From Baekduia alba (GTDB lineage: Bacteria; Actinomycetota; Thermoleophilia; Solirubrobacterales; Solirubrobacteraceae): a DNA stretch of 64,000 bases. Each line of letters begins with the position of its first letter. Position 1 is the first letter of the stretch. Positions 58,079 to 64,000 of this stretch are shown here, in pieces. The stretch covers positions 3,100,001 to 3,164,000 of the forward strand of contig NZ_CP114013.1 of assembly GCF_028416635.1 (NCBI RefSeq), given 5' to 3'. Made by a program: the position numbers and the translations under genes. The notes under the pieces were generated by a model that was not told the DNA's origin, searched no databases, and saw only the letters and a list, made by a program, of their open reading frames with translations.

Positions 58079-58287
58079 CCCGCCCGCTCCATCGACTCGT
58101 CCCCATCGACGAGCCGCAACCTCCGCGCCGCCCGCCCAGCCACCACCTCACAGCGATCGGCCCACTTCAACATCCCCGAACCCACGCGATCACCCGCGTC
58201 CTCGGCCAACAACCGCGCACCCGCAGCACGCATCGAACGCGCAACCACCAACAACTCCGCCGCCTGCGCCTGAGACACCTGATCCAC
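58075..58287 (-). CDS. Small helical protein, unknown
   Basis: A 70-residue frame starting GTG 58287 (VDQVSQAQAAELLVVARSMR), with GGAGAGG about 12 bases upstream. Two amphipathic helices (AAELLVVARSMRAAGARLLA, WADRCEVVAGRAARRLRLVD), no known motif. It overlaps the XRE gene stop-to-stop. Codon use is consistent with coding, but there is no homology argument. Confidence 0.45.
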   Translation of the reverse strand: MDQVSQAQAAELLVVARSMRAAGARLLAEDAGDRVGSGMLKWADRCEVVAGRAARRLRLVDGDESMERAG

Positions 58288-58447
58288 CTCCCCACCGTCC
58301 TCTCCTAATCCCGGCAAGACCACCACCACTCAACAGCACCCCACCGACCACACGCCACCCACCAACCCCAAAAAACTCGCAAATAGCACCGAACGACACC
58401 CACCCACTAAGACACACGGCCACCGACACCGCCCACGGTATCGGTCT

Positions 58448-58463
58448 ATCGTTCCCGAACGAT
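58448..58463. promoter_or_regulatory. Palindrome upstream of the RHH gene
   Basis: ATCGTTC-CC-GAACGAT (58448-58463) ends 11 bases before the ATG of the ribbon-helix-helix gene. RHH proteins commonly repress themselves through short palindromes at this position, so this is a candidate autoregulatory operator. Confidence 0.55.
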
Positions 58464-58474
58464 CCACCACGCCG

Positions 58475-58720
58475 ATGGCCAACCCACCAAAAAAACATGT
58501 CGCACCACAAGCGGATACCGTCCCCGACGTGCGGCAGACCACCATCCGGCTAACGGACGACCTCGACGCCGCCATCACCCGCGAAGCCCACGCCGCCGGC
58601 ATCAGCCGCAGCGAATTCATGCGCCTCGCCATCGCCCACCACCTCGGCTACCTAGCCGGCCTCCGCGGCGACCCCAAACCACCCCCGCCCCCAGCGGGCG
58701 AACCGGACCCCCAGCCCTAG
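58475..58720 (+). CDS. Ribbon-helix-helix (CopG/Arc-type) DNA-binding protein
   Basis: An 81-residue protein. RHH domain at about 18-60: VRQTTIRLTDDLDAAITREA, HAAGISRSEFMRLAIAHHL, i.e. one N-terminal beta strand (TTIRL) and two helices. Tail is Pro-rich. No toxin gene follows, so an antitoxin role is unlikely; plasmid/element copy or transfer control is possible. The next 249 bp, up to the convergent gene at 58970, contain no gene that I can support, only a GC-rich spacer with a weak ACAGGA...TCCTGT hairpin near 58900. Confidence 0.82.
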   Translation: MANPPKKHVAPQADTVPDVRQTTIRLTDDLDAAITREAHAAGISRSEFMRLAIAHHLGYLAGLRGDPKPPPPPAGEPDPQP

Positions 58721-58969
58721 CCGACCACCAGGCCGAGAGCCGCCCCGGCGCCCGCCGCCTCCCGCAGACACCCAGAGGCAACAACCACGGGAACAAGGCT
58801 CCGGAGTCACATGCGCGGATGGGGCCCCAAACGCGCTCAGGGGGTGGGGGGAGGGCCAGCCAGCACCACCGCACCTGTCATCGGGACAGATTACAAACCC
58901 ATACAGGACAAGGCTTCACGCCCATCCTGTGACCGGCTACGCGACAGCGCGGCCCTCCACGCCCCGGCC

Positions 58970-59734
58970 TCAGCCCCCCGCAGACAGCAACGCCTGCGCA
59001 GCCGCAAGACGCGAAGGAGCGGGAGAAGAACTTTCCACGCCCACGAGAAACCGGTCCTCGTTCTCTTTCTCTTCGCGTTCTGGTTCGCGATCGATCTCTG
59101 GTCCGGGCGTTGGTGGTCTCTCTGTGCTCTGGGTGTTCTGGGGCGTCTGGTCGCTCGGGGCTGTGGTTGCGCGGCTCTGCGCTGCGAGCTGTGCTGCGAA
59201 GTCCTGTGGCTCGCGTGTCGTCGCGCCGACGTCCTGGTCTCCGCCAGCCTGCCCGCCCCCTGGAGGTGCTGAGCTCGCGGGTCTCGTCATGCGCTGCTTG
59301 GACAGCTTGTCGACCTTCGCGGCGAGGTCGAGGAGCGCGTTCGCGTCTCGCTCGGAGCCCTTGCCCTTGCTGATGTTCGCCTCGATTCGGCGCGCGGTGC
59401 TCTCGGCTGCGCGGATCGCTCGGCGGTAGAACGCGGCGCTGATCTCGTCGGGCTGCTTGCGGTCCAGCCGGTTCGGGGTCTTGCCTGCTCGGTCGCGGCG
59501 CTCGAGCTGCGCGTAGTTCCGTGCCGAGCTGAGGTTGAACGGGAACGCGGGGAGCCCGGGGAGGCGTCCTTCGGCCGCGGCCTTCACGGCTTCGCGTGCG
59601 GTCATCGGCTGGTCGAGCGCGGGTGTGCCCTTGCCTTGCGGGCCGCTCCCGGGCTGTCCTTCGACACCGTCGAGGATCGCGGAGACGATCACGTGGACTT
59701 GCTCGTCGCTGTACTTCTTGCTGAACGCCGACAT
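58970..59734 (-). CDS. Element protein with disordered acidic tail, unknown
   Basis: A 254-residue protein I do not recognise. Residues 1-75 could be a DNA-binding helical domain (YSDEQVHVIVSAILDGVEGQ, MTAREAVKAAAEGRLPGLPA, FNLSSARNYAQLERRDRAGK), a pattern seen in terminase-small-subunit-like and HTH proteins; residues 90-150 are strongly helical (SAAFYRRAIRAAESTARRIE, ANALLDLAAKVDKLSK); the rest is Pro/Glu/Thr-rich and disordered. Last gene of the leftward train. Role in packaging or replication would be speculative. Confidence 0.65.
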   Translation of the reverse strand: MSAFSKKYSDEQVHVIVSAILDGVEGQPGSGPQGKGTPALDQPMTAREAVKAAAEGRLPGLPAFPFNLSSARNYAQLERRDRAGKTPNRLDRKQPDEISAAFYRRAIRAAESTARRIEANISKGKGSERDANALLDLAAKVDKLSKQRMTRPASSAPPGGGQAGGDQDVGATTREPQDFAAQLAAQSRATTAPSDQTPQNTQSTERPPTPGPEIDREPEREEKENEDRFLVGVESSSPAPSRLAAAQALLSAGG

Positions 59735-59756
59735 TGCGGCGCAGGCTACGTCGCGG

Positions 59757-59990
59757 CTACGACGTGAACTTCTCGCGGTGCTGCTCGATCGCCGCGCGGG
59801 CGCCAGCGAGCAGCTCTCCGAGGTCGTAGCCCGCCTCCTTGGCCTGGACCATCACCATGTCGCCGTCGAGGAAGCTCACGGCGATCCCGTAGCTGAGCGG
59901 CGCCGTGTCCTCCTCGGACCACCCGGGCGTGTGGATGTCCACGGGGCCGGCGATGGCGCGCAGCCCCTCGATCTCCGCGTTCTCGCTCAT
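59757..59990 (-). CDS. Small acidic element protein, unknown
   Basis: A 77-residue protein (MSENAEIEGLRAIAGPVDIH, TPGWSEEDTAPLSYGIAVSF, LDGDMVMVQAKEAGYDLGEL). Mixed alpha/beta pattern, no motif. ATG 59990 has the Ser-Glu-Asn start typical of cytoplasmic proteins; an upstream ATG at 60095 would add a Pro/Cys-rich head that looks non-coding. Separated by 22 bp from the gene at 58970. The 108 bp upstream hold no gene. Confidence 0.55.
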   Translation of the reverse strand: MSENAEIEGLRAIAGPVDIHTPGWSEEDTAPLSYGIAVSFLDGDMVMVQAKEAGYDLGELLAGARAAIEQHREKFTS

Positions 59991-60098
59991 CGTCTGATCC
60001 TCGCAGGAATAGTCGGTGGAATAATTCGCGGGCATAGTTCCGCACGGGCCCTGTCGCCGGTTCCCTCCTGTCACCGGCGGCGGGGCCGCAGCCACGGC

Positions 60099-60380
60099 TC
60101 AGCGCGCGGCCTTCGCGAGCAGCTCGTAGTGGTGGTCACGCCACGAGTCGTCCTGGCCGCACTCGCAGAGCAGCGTCGTGTGCGGACCCACGGTGATGTG
60201 GCCTCCACAGCCGCAGTCGTGCTTCCCGCCGTCGCACGGCACCTCGGCCACGATCACGTGGCCCTTGCCGCCCTTCGGGTTCCAAAGCAGGTCGCCGATC
60301 TCGGCGTCGACTGCGGACTGCCCGTAGCTCTCGTCCTTCATGTCCCACTGCACCGCGGCGCAGGTCGTCGGCCAGGTCAT
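60099..60380 (-). CDS. Cys/His-rich small protein, possible zinc binder
   Basis: A 93-residue protein with six Cys and several His: CDGGKHDCGCGGHITV near 49-64 and LLCECGQDDSWRDHH near 71-85. The spacing (CxxxxxxCxC, CxC) suggests a zinc ribbon. N-terminus MTWPTTCAAVQWDMKDESYG. ATGA overlap with the gene upstream. Function unknown. Confidence 0.6.
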   Translation of the reverse strand: MTWPTTCAAVQWDMKDESYGQSAVDAEIGDLLWNPKGGKGHVIVAEVPCDGGKHDCGCGGHITVGPHTTLLCECGQDDSWRDHHYELLAKAAR

Positions 60381-60745
60381 GCCACAACACTCGCACGGCT
60401 CGACCCGGCCCGCGCGACCCGCGTGTGGTCCACGAGGCTCGCGAGGTCCGCGTACCCGAAGTCCACAGCCTCCTCATCCTCCCACGCCAACTTCAGCCGG
60501 GCACGCAGGAACAGCACGGGAGACGCCTTGTCCCGCGCTCCTGCCCCTCGCCACCCGATCGGGGCCGGAAGGTCGTGCATCGTGTGCTCCCACGCCTGCT
60601 CGAAGCTCAACGCATGAGGAGGCCCAAGCCAACGGAGCATGCTCGCCGTCACACGGCGCGCGTACCCGTCCGCGGCGATCAACTTCGTCGGGGCGAACAA
60701 CGTCAACGCGAGCTGCTCACCACCATGCACGCGCCGGCGCCTCAC
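60377..60745 (-). CDS. Small element protein, unknown
   Basis: A 122-residue protein starting GTG 60745 (VRRRRVHGGEQLALTLFAPT), overlapping the upstream stop by GTGA and the downstream start by ATGA. Segments ADGYARRVTASMLRWLGPPH and RARLKLAWEDEEAVDFGYAD look structured. No family recognised. Coupling on both sides is the main evidence for the start. Confidence 0.6.
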   Translation of the reverse strand: MRRRRVHGGEQLALTLFAPTKLIAADGYARRVTASMLRWLGPPHALSFEQAWEHTMHDLPAPIGWRGAGARDKASPVLFLRARLKLAWEDEEAVDFGYADLASLVDHTRVARAGSSRASVVA

Positions 60746-61023
60746 GTCGACCGCGGCGGTTCGACTGTCGCGGGCACCGTGCCGATCTGGAAGTGCTCGC
60801 GCAGCGGCTGCTCTTCGAGGTTGACCCAGACCTCGCGCCACTCGTAGCCACCACCCATCGGGTCGTACGTCTCCTTGCACTGCGCCCATCGTCGCTCGGT
60901 GTCCTCCTCGCCCTCGACCTCCCACGTGCCGCCATCGACTACCCCGGCAATCAGGGGCATGGTGTTGGCCGGATTCCTCGCCCAGTCCTCGCGGTACACG
61001 CCGACCAGCATCAGCACTCTCAC
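60742..61023 (-). CDS. Small element protein, unknown
   Basis: A 93-residue protein (MRVLMLVGVYREDWARNPAN, GVVDGGTWEVEGEEDTERRW, YEWREVWVNLEEQPLREHFQ). The first strand MRVLMLVGVY resembles a beta-strand of a small alpha/beta fold; the motif YEWREVWVNLEE with many aromatic residues is distinctive. No family recognised. Linked to neighbours by ATGA and GTGA overlaps. Confidence 0.6.
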   Translation of the reverse strand: MRVLMLVGVYREDWARNPANTMPLIAGVVDGGTWEVEGEEDTERRWAQCKETYDPMGGGYEWREVWVNLEEQPLREHFQIGTVPATVEPPRST

Positions 61024-61220
61024 GGCTTACCTCCCTCGTTGGTGTTGTTCTCGCCCTCACACGACACGGAAGGCGTCTCCCTGAGCGTGCGTTCGAACTC
61101 CTCAGCGTCTCCGCGTGAGTCGAACGGCCCGTACTCCATCTCCACGGTCTGCACGACGACCCATCGGCCACCACGACCGAGGTTCGTCACGAGCGTCCGT
61201 GTGCCCGGCTTGCCGATCAC
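61020..61220 (-). CDS. Small element protein, unknown
   Basis: A 66-residue protein: MIGKPGTRTLVTNLGRGGRW, VVVQTVEMEYGPFDSRGDAE, EFERTLRETPSVSCEG. The pattern beta-beta followed by a helix (RGDAEEFERTLRET) is reminiscent of short phage proteins that modulate host enzymes, but nothing specific can be said. ATGA overlaps at both ends. Confidence 0.6.
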   Translation of the reverse strand: MIGKPGTRTLVTNLGRGGRWVVVQTVEMEYGPFDSRGDAEEFERTLRETPSVSCEGENNTNEGGKP

Positions 61221-61420
61221 GTCGTTCTCCTCTCTGCGATCGCGGCCTCGATCTCCTCAAGCTCCGCGGCCGTCAGATCCCGCAGTGCCACCAAGTCCTC
61301 CCCATCGCAGCGCAAGCACCGCTCGGGCAGAAAGCCGCCCGGATGCGTCGCCGACCGGGCCATCACCCGGGTTGGCTGGTCGTGGCCGCAACCACGACAG
61401 ATCACGGTGAACGTGAACAT
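61217..61420 (-). CDS. Zinc-ribbon-like small protein
   Basis: A 67-residue protein with two CxxC pairs: FTVICRGCGHDQPTRV near 7-10 and LPERCLRCDGEDL near 37-40, followed by an acidic helix (TAAELEEIEAAIAERRTT). A four-Cys zinc ribbon is the likely fold, as in many phage and plasmid accessory proteins. ATG 61420 shares one base with the upstream stop. The larger open frame upstream is not used. Confidence 0.65.
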   Translation of the reverse strand: MFTFTVICRGCGHDQPTRVMARSATHPGGFLPERCLRCDGEDLVALRDLTAAELEEIEAAIAERRTT

Positions 61421-61635
61421 CAGAGCGGCTGCCAGCGGTCGCCCGCCGAGTCGTGCACGGGCATCGCCAGCCAGACGAGCGGCGCGATGCGCGCGAGCAC
61501 CAGGCGCCGCCACTCCGACGAATCCCGTACCTCGTACGCCTCGCTGCGCGTGATCGTCGCGCTCACCGCGCCGTTGACCTCGTACGTCAGCGCGGGGCCG
61601 ATGCCGAAGTCGTGCCACTCCACGAGCGTCGTCAT
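61420..61635 (-). CDS. Small element protein, unknown
   Basis: A 71-residue protein, MTTLVEWHDFGIGPALTYEV, NGAVSATITRSEAYEVRDSS, EWRRLVLARIAPLVWLAMPV. Beta-rich, with a hydrophobic C-terminal half. No family recognised. Start ATG 61635 overlaps the preceding gene (stop at 61632) by ATGA. Confidence 0.6.
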   Translation of the reverse strand: MTTLVEWHDFGIGPALTYEVNGAVSATITRSEAYEVRDSSEWRRLVLARIAPLVWLAMPVHDSAGDRWQPL

Positions 61636-61928
61636 GCCGCCGCTTTCGTCGCCCAGTAGGCCTCGCAGTCCCCGCACACGCAGCCCGGCCCATGCGTGTC
61701 GCCCTGCTCGACCCGAGCCACGGAGTAGAACGGCGCCACCACACGCAGCCCGTCCTCGAACTCGAGGAGCCGGGAGCCGTTCGCTCCGCGGCACAGCTCG
61801 CGTACCGGCTGACCTGCGCGCTCGGCGAGCGGATGCGGGATCGACCGCGGCTTCCCCCATTTCGCGTGCTCCGTCTCGAACGGCCGGTCCGGATCGCGCA
61901 CGGTCTTCCACCGCCACACGAGCGTCAT
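61632..61928 (-). CDS. Small element protein with Cys motif, unknown
   Basis: A 98-residue protein: MTLVWRWKTVRDPDRPFETE, ELCRGANGSRLLEFEDGLRV, and a C-terminal GPGCVCGDCEAYWATKAAA with C-x-C-x-x-C. The Trp-rich N-terminus resembles a short beta sheet. ATGA overlaps on both sides. No family recognised. Confidence 0.6.
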   Translation of the reverse strand: MTLVWRWKTVRDPDRPFETEHAKWGKPRSIPHPLAERAGQPVRELCRGANGSRLLEFEDGLRVVAPFYSVARVEQGDTHGPGCVCGDCEAYWATKAAA

Positions 61929-62092
61929 GGCTTCTTCCGATGTGCACGGTGCCACGAGCCGCAGAACTTGCAGCGGTACACCTGCTCGTGCTCGAGGTTC
62001 GCGGCTTCCTCGGCTGCGGCACGCGACTCGTACGGGCGCTTCGGCTTCCCGTCGCGCTTGAAGTGCTCGCCAAGGATCCGTCGCCGAGTCAC
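61925..62092 (-). CDS. Short zinc-finger-like protein
   Basis: A 55-residue gene that is easy to miss: GTG 62092, stop 61925, coupled by GTGA upstream and ATGA downstream. Basic helix (VTRRRILGEHFKRDGKPKRP, YESRAAAEEAANLEHEQ) and a C-terminal finger VYRCKFCGSWHRAHRKKP with CxxC...HxxxH spacing. This matches the short C2H2-type element/phage proteins with a CxFCGxWH core. Nucleic-acid binding is likely. Confidence 0.7.
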   Translation of the reverse strand: MTRRRILGEHFKRDGKPKRPYESRAAAEEAANLEHEQVYRCKFCGSWHRAHRKKP

Positions 62093-62181
62093 AGACCCAC
62101 CCGATCACGGCCGAGCTCCTCCACCCCGACCACCACACGGCGACGCCTGCGCCACACCCACCACCTACGCCAGAAACTCAC
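62089..62181 (-). CDS. 30-residue Trp/Arg-rich microprotein
   Basis: An open frame from GTG 62181 to TGA at 62089-62091, with 4-base GTGA overlaps at both ends: its start with the stop of the upstream winged-helix gene and its stop with the start of the zinc-finger gene. Sequence VSFWRRWWVWRRRRRVVVGV followed by EELGRDRVGL. It is too short for normal annotation; only the perfect fit into the overlap chain supports it. Could be a membrane-active or leader peptide, or a coupling device that carries ribosomes to the next gene. Confidence 0.45.
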   Translation of the reverse strand: MSFWRRWWVWRRRRRVVVGVEELGRDRVGL

Positions 62182-62387
62182 GCCGCACGCCCCGGAGCCG
62201 GCAACCAGTTGCCCTTGCTCGGCTTCACCACGTAGCCCTTCGCAAGCAAGTACGCGAGCTGACGATCAGCACGGTGACCGGCCTGCTGCGTCACGATGCC
62301 TGTCGTGACCGGATCGCCCAGCCGACACTGGCGCTCCACGATGCGCAGCACCCGCGCTTCGTCGTCGGTCAGCGGAGGCCAAGTCAT
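62178..62387 (-). CDS. Winged-helix DNA-binding small protein
   Basis: A 69-residue protein made of one winged helix: MTWPPLTDDEARVLRIVERQ, PVTTGIVTQQAGHRADRQLA, YLLAKGYVVKPSKGNWLPAP. Helix-turn-helix with a C-terminal wing (GYVVKPSKGNW) as in replication- or regulation-related HTH proteins. ATGA overlap with the upstream gene. Confidence 0.68.
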   Translation of the reverse strand: MTWPPLTDDEARVLRIVERQCRLGDPVTTGIVTQQAGHRADRQLAYLLAKGYVVKPSKGNWLPAPGRAA

Positions 62388-62950
62388 AGCGTCGGGTCGT
62401 GCTCGTCGCGGGCGTCGCCGCGCGTGTCGTACGGGATGCCGCCCTCAACCCCGAACCCGTTGTAGATCTCGTCGTCGCTCGGGCCGTCCTCCTCACGGCG
62501 CTGCTCCTCCTGGAACTCGGCGACCAGGAACCCCCACGCCGACGCGAGCGCCCGCTCAGGCTCCCCCGCCTCCAACCCACGAACCAACACGGCCACGTCA
62601 TGCCCCGTCTCCGCAAGCGCGGCGAACACACGGGCCAGAAGCCGTCTCCGCGGCGTCCCAGCACGCGGCACCTCCACCTTCGCCAACCGGCAATGCCGAC
62701 CCAACCACTGCGCGAAGTCCTCAGGCTCCTCGAACACGGGTGCCGCTTTCTCCCCCTCATTTGAGGTCGAAGAACCGGAACCGGCCAGTTCACGGCGCGG
62801 CGTCGGATCCCCGCCCACCACGAAGTAGCTATCCGGCCGCACCTCGAAATTCCGGTACCGGCAGATCTTCCCCGCGCGCTTGGCCTCGACCGTCGACATG
62901 CAGCACATCGACGTGCACGAGCACAGACGCGCAGGATCCACGCTGCTCAT
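62384..62950 (-). CDS. Element protein with Cys-rich N-terminus
   Basis: A 188-residue protein. N-terminal Cys cluster MSSVDPARLCSCTSMCCMST, EAKRAGKICRYRNFEV (five Cys within about 25 residues) suggests a metal site. Middle region RELAGSGSSTSNEGEKAAPV looks flexible; residues 95-165 are helical (FAQWLGRHCRLAKVEVPRAG, RVFAALAETGHDVAVLVRGL, ALASAWGFLVAEFQEEQRRE). No family recognised. ATG 62950 overlaps the upstream stop (ATGA). Confidence 0.6.
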   Translation of the reverse strand: MSSVDPARLCSCTSMCCMSTVEAKRAGKICRYRNFEVRPDSYFVVGGDPTPRRELAGSGSSTSNEGEKAAPVFEEPEDFAQWLGRHCRLAKVEVPRAGTPRRRLLARVFAALAETGHDVAVLVRGLEAGEPERALASAWGFLVAEFQEEQRREEDGPSDDEIYNGFGVEGGIPYDTRGDARDEHDPTL

Positions 62951-63450
62951 GGGCGCAGCTGGCGTCGAAGGCGAGCGACGAAGCGTTCCGGCCAACGCAG
63001 CCACGCCGGCACCGTGCGGGTCGACGGCGTGTACGGGAACGTCACGCGCCGAGCCGAGTCCCATCCGGTGAAGCCGCCGCCGTTGCGCTCGCGGTAGACG
63101 ACCGCCTCGATGTCGTACGCCACGCCGTCCTCGCGGAACACGTGACTGCACCGCAGGTTCTGCTCGAGGCCCCGTTCCATGCCCGCGCTCGGGCCGTCGA
63201 CGACCGTCACCCACTCGGAGTCGTCGCCCGTCAGCGGCGTGATGGGCTCGAAGCTCAGGAGCCGCTGGAGCATCCCGATCGCGTAGCCCGCGCTGCCGCC
63301 GGAGTGGCCCTCCTCAGCGAACAGCGCGACGATCGAGAGCAGGTGCTCGTTGATCGCCGCCTGCATCTCATCGCGGCCACCTTCATCGGCGTCCGCCCCA
63401 GCCTGAATCACGTCCAGCTCTCGACGTGCATGGTCAACCAGATTGCTCAT
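62947..63450 (-). CDS. Element protein, first gene of the leftward train, unknown
   Basis: A 167-residue protein: helical N-terminal part MSNLVDHARRELDVIQAGAD, EMQAAINEHLLSIVALFAEE, YAIGMLQRLLSFEPITPLTG and a beta-rich C-terminal part (VAYDIEAVVYRERNGGGFTG, VTFPYTPSTRTVPAWLRWPE). Good Shine-Dalgarno AGGAG 7 bases upstream of ATG 63450 (63458-63462 on the plus strand). Its promoter must lie in the following spacer. No family recognised. Confidence 0.65.
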   Translation of the reverse strand: MSNLVDHARRELDVIQAGADADEGGRDEMQAAINEHLLSIVALFAEEGHSGGSAGYAIGMLQRLLSFEPITPLTGDDSEWVTVVDGPSAGMERGLEQNLRCSHVFREDGVAYDIEAVVYRERNGGGFTGWDSARRVTFPYTPSTRTVPAWLRWPERFVARLRRQLRP

Positions 63451-63635
63451 TCGAAATCTCCTCGTTACTCGCGCTCGCGCGCATCCACAGACGTTGGTAC
63501 TTCCCTCACCAAGAAGCGCTGGTGTTGTCGCAGCACTTGGAGAACTCCGTCCCTGTCTAACTTCAGGGAGAAGCCCCACCGTGAAAGCTGCAATCTCTCC
63601 GAGCGATCCCATGTCCACCGCTTATGCGCGGGTTC

Positions 63636-63651
63636 CCAGCCCCGGGGCTGG
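63636..63651. repeat. 16-bp perfect palindrome
   Basis: CCAGCCCCGGGGCTGG, a perfect palindrome without loop, in the middle of the gene-free spacer about 190 bases upstream of the leftward train. Such uninterrupted symmetry suits a dimeric protein site rather than an RNA hairpin. Confidence 0.5.
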
Positions 63652-63940
63652 TCCTTGCCGGACGGGTTCCGGCCCTAATCGCTCTGCCAATGTCGAACAC
63701 GCCGTTCGTGTCCCAAGGAGAGGCAGCATCACCGATGAACTTCGCGTCGCGGCGTCGACGGGCTGTAGGTAGCCGGCCGTGCATGAGAGCTTCCGCTTAC
63801 GCGGCGCCGTGCTGCGACCGTGCACTCAACGATGGGGATCCATCGGAGGCGGCAGTCACAATGACCTTTCCCTTGCTCACGACTCGGGACAGTAGGGCGT
63901 CCAGAGGACGTAAAAGCGTCTCAAGATCGTCCTACACGCA

Positions 63941-63967
63941 GAAGGGCCGCCCACAAGGCGGCCCTTC
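63941..63967. terminator. Hairpin terminator
   Basis: GAAGGGCCGCC (63941-63951), 5-base loop CACAA, GGCGGCCCTTC (63957-63967): a perfect 11-bp stem with the A/T-ended form of bidirectional intrinsic terminators. A TAG on the minus strand at 63985-63987 (reading ...CGC GGG CGC TAG) would place it 18 bases after the end of a gene entering from the right, of which only a few codons are visible. Confidence 0.65.
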
Positions 63968-64000
63968 GGCGTTCCAGGAGACGGCTAGCGCCCGCGTTCA

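Larger units (their letters stand above)
55163..64000. mobile_element. Integrative element, left end (continues past window)
   Basis: Everything from the broken lipase to the window end has mobile-element character: terminal tyrosine integrase pointing outward, excisionase-like HTH, XRE repressor, RHH protein, and a train of very small leftward genes without housekeeping matches. Third-codon GC is also less extreme than in the chromosomal genes. No capsid, portal, terminase large subunit, relaxase or replication gene is visible, so phage versus conjugative/mobilisable element remains open. The left junction is placed between 55150 and 55242; the right end and the att repeat are not in view. 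Confidence 0.75.
63451..64000. other. 550-bp spacer of the element, no gene supported
   Basis: From the first leftward gene to the window end I can support no gene. Open frames here are Arg/Ser/Pro-rich and contain hairpins. The stretch is less GC-rich, and carries a 16-bp palindrome (63636-63651) and a terminator hairpin (63941-63967). It probably includes the promoter of the leftward gene train and perhaps the end of a further minus-strand gene at 63985. An origin or control region is possible but not shown. Confidence 0.5.

Noticed and set aside
58811-59429. Plus-strand frames over the gene at 58970
   Set aside because: Overlap antisense the better supported 254-residue minus-strand gene; Ser/Arg-rich, no start context.
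63590-63720. Possible tRNA at the element spacer
   Set aside because: Minus strand has a D-arm-like GGCAGAGCGATTAGGGCC, but no GTTCRA T-loop, no matching acceptor stem and no 7-base anticodon loop.
63690-64000. Open plus-strand frame to window end (MSNTPFVSQGEAASP...)
   Set aside because: Runs through a terminator hairpin, Ser/Arg-rich and without any domain; treated as non-coding.

Overview
The window is a 64 kb stretch of very GC-rich chromosome with actinobacterial gene content: ABC-F ATPase, ECF41-type sigma factor, F420/LLM-type and PPOx-type flavoenzymes, LAL regulators, IclR-controlled beta-ketoadipate genes, GAP-family membrane protein. A soil actinobacterium of the Solirubrobacterales/Thermoleophilia kind (Conexibacter- or Baekduia-like) is my best inference; nothing in the window proves the genus. 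No rRNA, tRNA or CRISPR array was recognised.

Layout. 0-11.9 kb: housekeeping and stress genes (ABC-F, SUI1 factor, FKBP isomerase, TVP38 membrane protein, S4 RNA-binding protein, OsmC, DEAD-box helicase) broken by two deletion scars: a fused pair of C-terminal tails of a divergent SDR/TetR pair (1.7-2.0 kb) and an MFS N-terminus joined to a frameshifted YtcJ-type amidohydrolase (9.1-10.5 kb). An ECF41 sigma factor then diverges from its usual AhpD/CMD-like partner across a mirror-symmetric promoter region. 11.9-24 kb: an SDR-P450-TetR operon with two palindromes upstream, glutathione-independent formaldehyde dehydrogenase, a secreted GH3 glycosidase, an aldehyde dehydrogenase, an RTX-like secreted protein and a membrane protein.

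23.5-31.7 kb is a complete protocatechuate branch of the beta-ketoadipate pathway: pobA faces away from pcaI-J-F-H-G-B-D-C and a terminal IclR gene, nearly all joined by ATGA/GTGA overlaps. PobA makes protocatechuate; PcaHG, B, C, D, IJ and F carry it to succinyl-CoA and acetyl-CoA.

31.8-43.3 kb is a signalling/membrane block: two-PAS histidine kinase plus a stand-alone receiver, a DUF6325/SHOCT-like protein, two tandem small paralogues, two large LAL (MalT/LuxR-type) regulators, a SulP anion transporter, a GAP protein and a DUF1269 protein. The same palindrome, CGTCACCC-N5-GGGTGACG, sits in the divergent promoter region at each end of this block; this is the least explained regulatory signal in the chromosomal part.

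43.4-55.1 kb: flavoenzymes, an alpha-hydroxy-acid oxidase, secreted wall-associated proteins, PlsC acyltransferase overlapping a desaturase tail-to-tail, a penicillin-binding protein, secreted hydrolases and a flippase-like membrane protein.

From about 55.16 kb to the window end an integrative element begins. It cuts a secreted lipase gene to its last ~70 codons, starts with a tyrosine integrase, and carries a small secreted metzincin-like protein, an excisionase-type HTH opposite an XRE repressor, an RHH protein, and a chain of mostly unrecognised small genes transcribed leftwards (63450 to 58970) with 4-base start/stop overlaps, including two (55 and 30 residues) that are easily missed. The far end of the element is outside the window.
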